Shown here: positions 60,416 through 64,000 of the stretch, piece by piece
Position numbering within the stretch: position 1 is the first letter of the stretch
Layout: each line of letters begins with the position of its first letter
Made by a program: the position numbers and the translations under genes
Notes under the pieces: generated by a model
Databases searched by the model: none
Seen by the model: the letters and a program-made list of their open reading frames with translations, nothing else
What the model was told of the DNA's origin: nothing
Assembly (NCBI GenBank): GCA_037833965.1
Contig: AP031354.1
Coordinates: 3,512,001 to 3,576,000, forward strand
Length of the DNA: 64,000 nt
Reading direction: 5' to 3'
Source of the DNA: Marchantia polymorpha subsp. ruderalis
Lineage: Eukaryota; Streptophyta; Marchantiopsida; Marchantiales; Marchantiaceae

Positions 60416-63400
60416 TTATAAAATCGGATCATGATGTGACGGAGATGCGTATGTTGGTATGAGAGTTTGCTTCAAGCGTCATAATTCCCTCGCTCTTCAC
60501 TTACGGCAACAGTGCACTGCTCTCGCAGTTGGTCAAAATGGCTGGAAATCAATCGTATGAATGTTCTTACGTATCTGGGTTCAATATTCATCATACCCGT
60601 GCTCAACGACCCAAGCTCCAACAAGATGCTGTGAATCCGTGTTCCATATTCATCTTCCAGGTCCGACTGCGTCCGAGTCACAGCCTGCGTTCATATTCTC
60701 CCAGGCCGACGTTCCTCGTAATCAATGCACCGGTGGTGGAACAACACATTATGGCCCTGCGGTACAAATGGCGTCATCAGGATGCGTCCCTCACTGCACC
60801 AAAGTGCTCTTTTAGCTCGAACCACTTATATATTCTAACTACCGAGTCGTGACCTTCCTGGGCCACAAACTTATGTTTACTCTTTACCATTTGAGGTGCT
60901 TAAAGTCTTAGACTTGACTTTTGAATTATTAGGTGGCGCGAATCGAAAGACACGAAGATATGACTTTCAAACTATGTCCTGAACATACATATACACATTA
61001 TATTAAAAAAGTTTCATTGATTGTCATTCCGACAAAAACTCAACGTGTCTAAGATCAAGAAGTTTTGAGTAAATTAATAGTATAAAGAATATTATAAATG
61101 CTAAAGCTACGTATGTCCTATGTAAGAGAATAGAATCTACATTCCATACAAGTAAAACTGTAAAAAGCTCTTGATGTTATCTGATTATAATATCTTTCAA
61201 GAATTTTTAGTATTAATAATCCCTGAATCTTATGTCATTTAATATTATACTCACCTGAATTTAACAGACTTTATGATTGAATGATATCTAAAATAACTAA
61301 TTACTAGTATACCTGATGCTCATTATATGGTCAGGTTGATTATTACATGAAATAATTGAATCTAAATTTCTATGAAGATATTTATTATTATCGAGTTATA
61401 TGTAAAACATACAAAATTTCTCATAAATCAAAACCCTTGTTACCAACATTGGGTGAAAAACTTCTGCGAGAATATAGGACGATTTCTGTAAAGGCTGAGA
61501 ACTAACCTCATAAGTAGAATCTTGTCAAATCAAATCACTATAAACTATCTCGCTTGTGTTGGAAAGCATATATCTACTGCAACCGTTTGATGGATATCTT
61601 TGATTTGATTGTATTTAGGCTTTAACTTTGCGTTTGCTTTCTAAATTATAGATTTTATAAATAAAAAATGGCGAGTTAGAAACTAATATAAATTTCTCAT
61701 TGAGGAAATTGAATATCCCCCAAATTAATAATATTAATTATCCCTATTGTATACTTAAAATTTGAATACATATGAAAGAATTATGTTTTGGATGTTGTAC
61801 TATATATACTCAGATTGTAACCCCACCACATCCTTCATGTAAGTGGTCTACAATTATTTCTACACTACTTACTATGACTTATCTATCCTTGGTCATATCA
61901 ATCTTATAATTTAAATCATAATTAAATCTCAGCCAGCTATAATCAATTCCTATAAGTCATGGTAATTTTAGACTAAGACATAGATCTTTGATGTGGAAGA
62001 TTTCGTCCCTGATGAAAATGCATAGTTAATATTGAAGTTTCTTTCATACTTAAGGATTCAAGGAAAACTTATTGCATTCTTAAGAAAGAACACACATCTT
62101 ATTTTGAAGGTGATGTAGTTGTTGAAAGCCTTCATGTTGGAAGTAAAACTTTGTTACATTTTAATAAAGAATCGATGAATGTATATTTTCTCAGCTTAGA
62201 TTGCTGGAGCAATTTAATCTAAATTTAATTTTTTTTTCAAACTTTGTAATTAAACACTCATGATATTAAAAAAATTTGGTTTCCTTTCACCATTGAAAGT
62301 GTTTTGTTTACAAATTATGAACTTTGCAGTATCCAGAATATTTCATCTTACAATTTAATTAATTGTAAGATGACGTATTCTGCTTTTCATATCGATTCTA
62401 TTTATTACGTCCATCAAATAAGATGTGCTTGCGATTAAGAAATAATGTTGAAAATATCACCTTTGACACAGTTTCAATGTGGTGATAGCTGATACTCTTG
62501 AAATGCCATAAGTGAAATAGAGTGAACCAAAGTCTCTTAGTACAAGGGTATGCATAATTATTACTTTCATGTTCTTTTAACTTTGAAATTATATGGAGCT
62601 ATGGTCACCTCCTGTGACAGGTTAGAATGTGCATGACAATCTACTACAACAGGCCACATGGTGTATCTCTAGCATTTTTAAGGAATAGATAGCAATCTAT
62701 TGGAAAGTAATCAGATTAGGTAAACATTTTTCTCGGAGAGATTGATGTTTGTAGACTTTTTGACTTTCATGGTTTGAGTATCTTAGGTGTCCTATCTATA
62801 AGCTAGCAAACACATTAGGTTACGATTCTTTGGATGTTGATTTGTTTGTACACTTTTTTGACCTTCATGATTGAATATCCTAGTGACTTTAGTGCATATA
62901 AACGACTGTGATTCTGATGAAAGTCGTTCAATGTTATTTCGATTTTGTGAATGTTGGACTCGGCGTTTCTATACTTTTCGATCTTTCACTTTTTTCCTCA
63001 GTCTTGTGGAAGAAAAGCACAGGAAGCAAGAAGCCACACATGATGCGACCACGATGGGATGTGGGCTCACGTGGATTATGTCGTCACATTTAGAATCAAT
63101 GTACTCAATGTAATCAACGCAGCGTCGGCGACTCGAGTAAAGTTTACCGACTCCAGCCTATGAAGACACGGGAGTAAGGCACTGGCTCACACTAACCTTT
63201 GACAGTGGAGTCTTGCTCCTTTGACTCGTCTTCTGAAGGTCCCCCTCCTTCGTTTGATGCTCGAACCGATTCTTTTCCAGCCTCACAGGCTACGTTCGGT
63301 GTATGACTGATTTTCCACATGGATAGAAAACATAAGGGTCAGCATATAGTACATAATCATCCAGAGCGTATAGAAAACCAACGTTGTAAGGAGTTATTCT

Positions 63401-64000
63401 TGACAAGTTGAGCCAAGTTGAAAGGTAACCTTGAGAATTGAATCACCCTCTGTGCGTTTTCTCATGTACCAAAGGCTGAATGCAAACTACATGCCTGACG
63501 GCATTTGCAATAGATATACAAAAGGTATGTAGCTGAAGTTCATAAATCCAATCAACTGAAGACCTATGGCATTCTCAGATTTGAAGTAACTCCTCGAGAA
63601 ACTTCAATGTCCACGAACGAGATTTGAAGAAAGAAGGTAGGCATGCACTTGATGTCTTTTGAAACATGACAATAAGGGGTTTCAAAATGCAGTTGATATG
63701 TATGGCAGTTCTTTGGCAGAGTACTAAGGGAAACGGAGATTATATACGGGATCCATAAGAAATTTAAACTGTCTGCAGCCTGACAGTTCCGTAGAATAGA
63801 TTTTTTATTTCGTCCCATCAGATGATATTATAAGGTTCTGAAGATCTGGAACATTTCAAAAAACAATGATACTACTGAACACACATTGAAAAAAAGCCGA
63901 ACTAAATTACATGGGTCCATATGGACATCACGTAGATGTATTGCGTGCATGAAAGATGATTTCATCGGATACAGCCCATTCCCATATTATTTTATTCATA
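60416..64000. other. Gene-poor right end of the window
   Basis: 60416-60850 has ordinary composition with open frames of about 70-107 codons and no recognised domain. 60900-62850 is AT-rich and empty. 63050-63320 is GC-richer and may hold an exon (listed). The remainder shows nothing I can name. Confidence 0.5.
63209..63316 (-). CDS. Possible internal exon of an unrecognised gene
   Basis: On the minus strand an acceptor-like AAAATCAG is followed by an open acidic stretch (HTPNVACEAGKESVRASNEG, then GGPSEDESKEQDSTVK) and a donor-like AAAG|GTTAGT. The composition is coding-like and low-complexity acidic. Neighbouring exons may lie outside the window. I know no family match. Confidence 0.25.

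Noticed and set aside
1-64000. CRISPR array, operon or bacterial defence system
   Set aside because: No regularly spaced repeats, no operon-like gene packing and clear spliceosomal introns throughout.

Overview
The window is nuclear DNA of a land plant, most likely a bryophyte (moss or liverwort). Evidence: spliceosomal introns with normal GT..AG ends, plant-type gene families (an EXORDIUM-like secreted protein, a plant F-box-like/RCC1 protein, a telo-box and a site II element upstream of a ribosomal protein gene), plant LTR retrotransposons including a chromovirus primed from initiator-Met tRNA, and small gene islands of higher GC separated by very AT-rich, gene-free DNA. I cannot settle the species from sequence alone.

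Layout. 1-1000 is the 3' end of a Ty1/copia fossil. 1000-3700 is mostly AT-rich with no gene. 3970-38000 is the gene-bearing part with nine supported genes: EXORDIUM-like (-), SDE2 (-, 2 exons), PDCD5 (-, 6 exons), a DUF6817/TPR-like protein (+, 1 exon), an F-box-like RCC1 protein (-, 6 exons), an 85-aa single-membrane-span protein resembling a plant complex I accessory subunit (+, 2 exons), cyanase (+, 4 exons), an intronless acyltransferase-3 membrane protein (+), and ribosomal protein eL22 (+, 2 exons). I built the multi-exon models by hand from splice sites, reading-frame continuity and family similarity; all junction phases agree. PDCD5/DUF6817 and RCC1/85-aa protein are divergent pairs.

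38000-64000 is gene-poor and repeat-rich: a dead LINE (about 43.4-45.6 kb, -), a 541-bp hAT-type MITE with an 8-bp target duplication (46227-46767), a Ty3/gypsy chromovirus fossil with two LTRs (46858-54333, -) carrying a large internal direct duplication, long AT-rich blocks, a group of three hairpins near 56.5 kb, and a GC-rich palindrome-dense islet at 60.1-60.4 kb.

The genes are ordinary housekeeping functions (translation, splicing/genome maintenance, cyanate detoxification, respiration, cell wall growth) and do not form an operon-like system. I see no single new multi-gene system. The most interesting points are the PDCD5 start codon placed exactly at an exon end, the bacterial-looking acyltransferase, duplicated intron segments in the RCC1 gene, the DUF6817 protein, and the palindrome islet.
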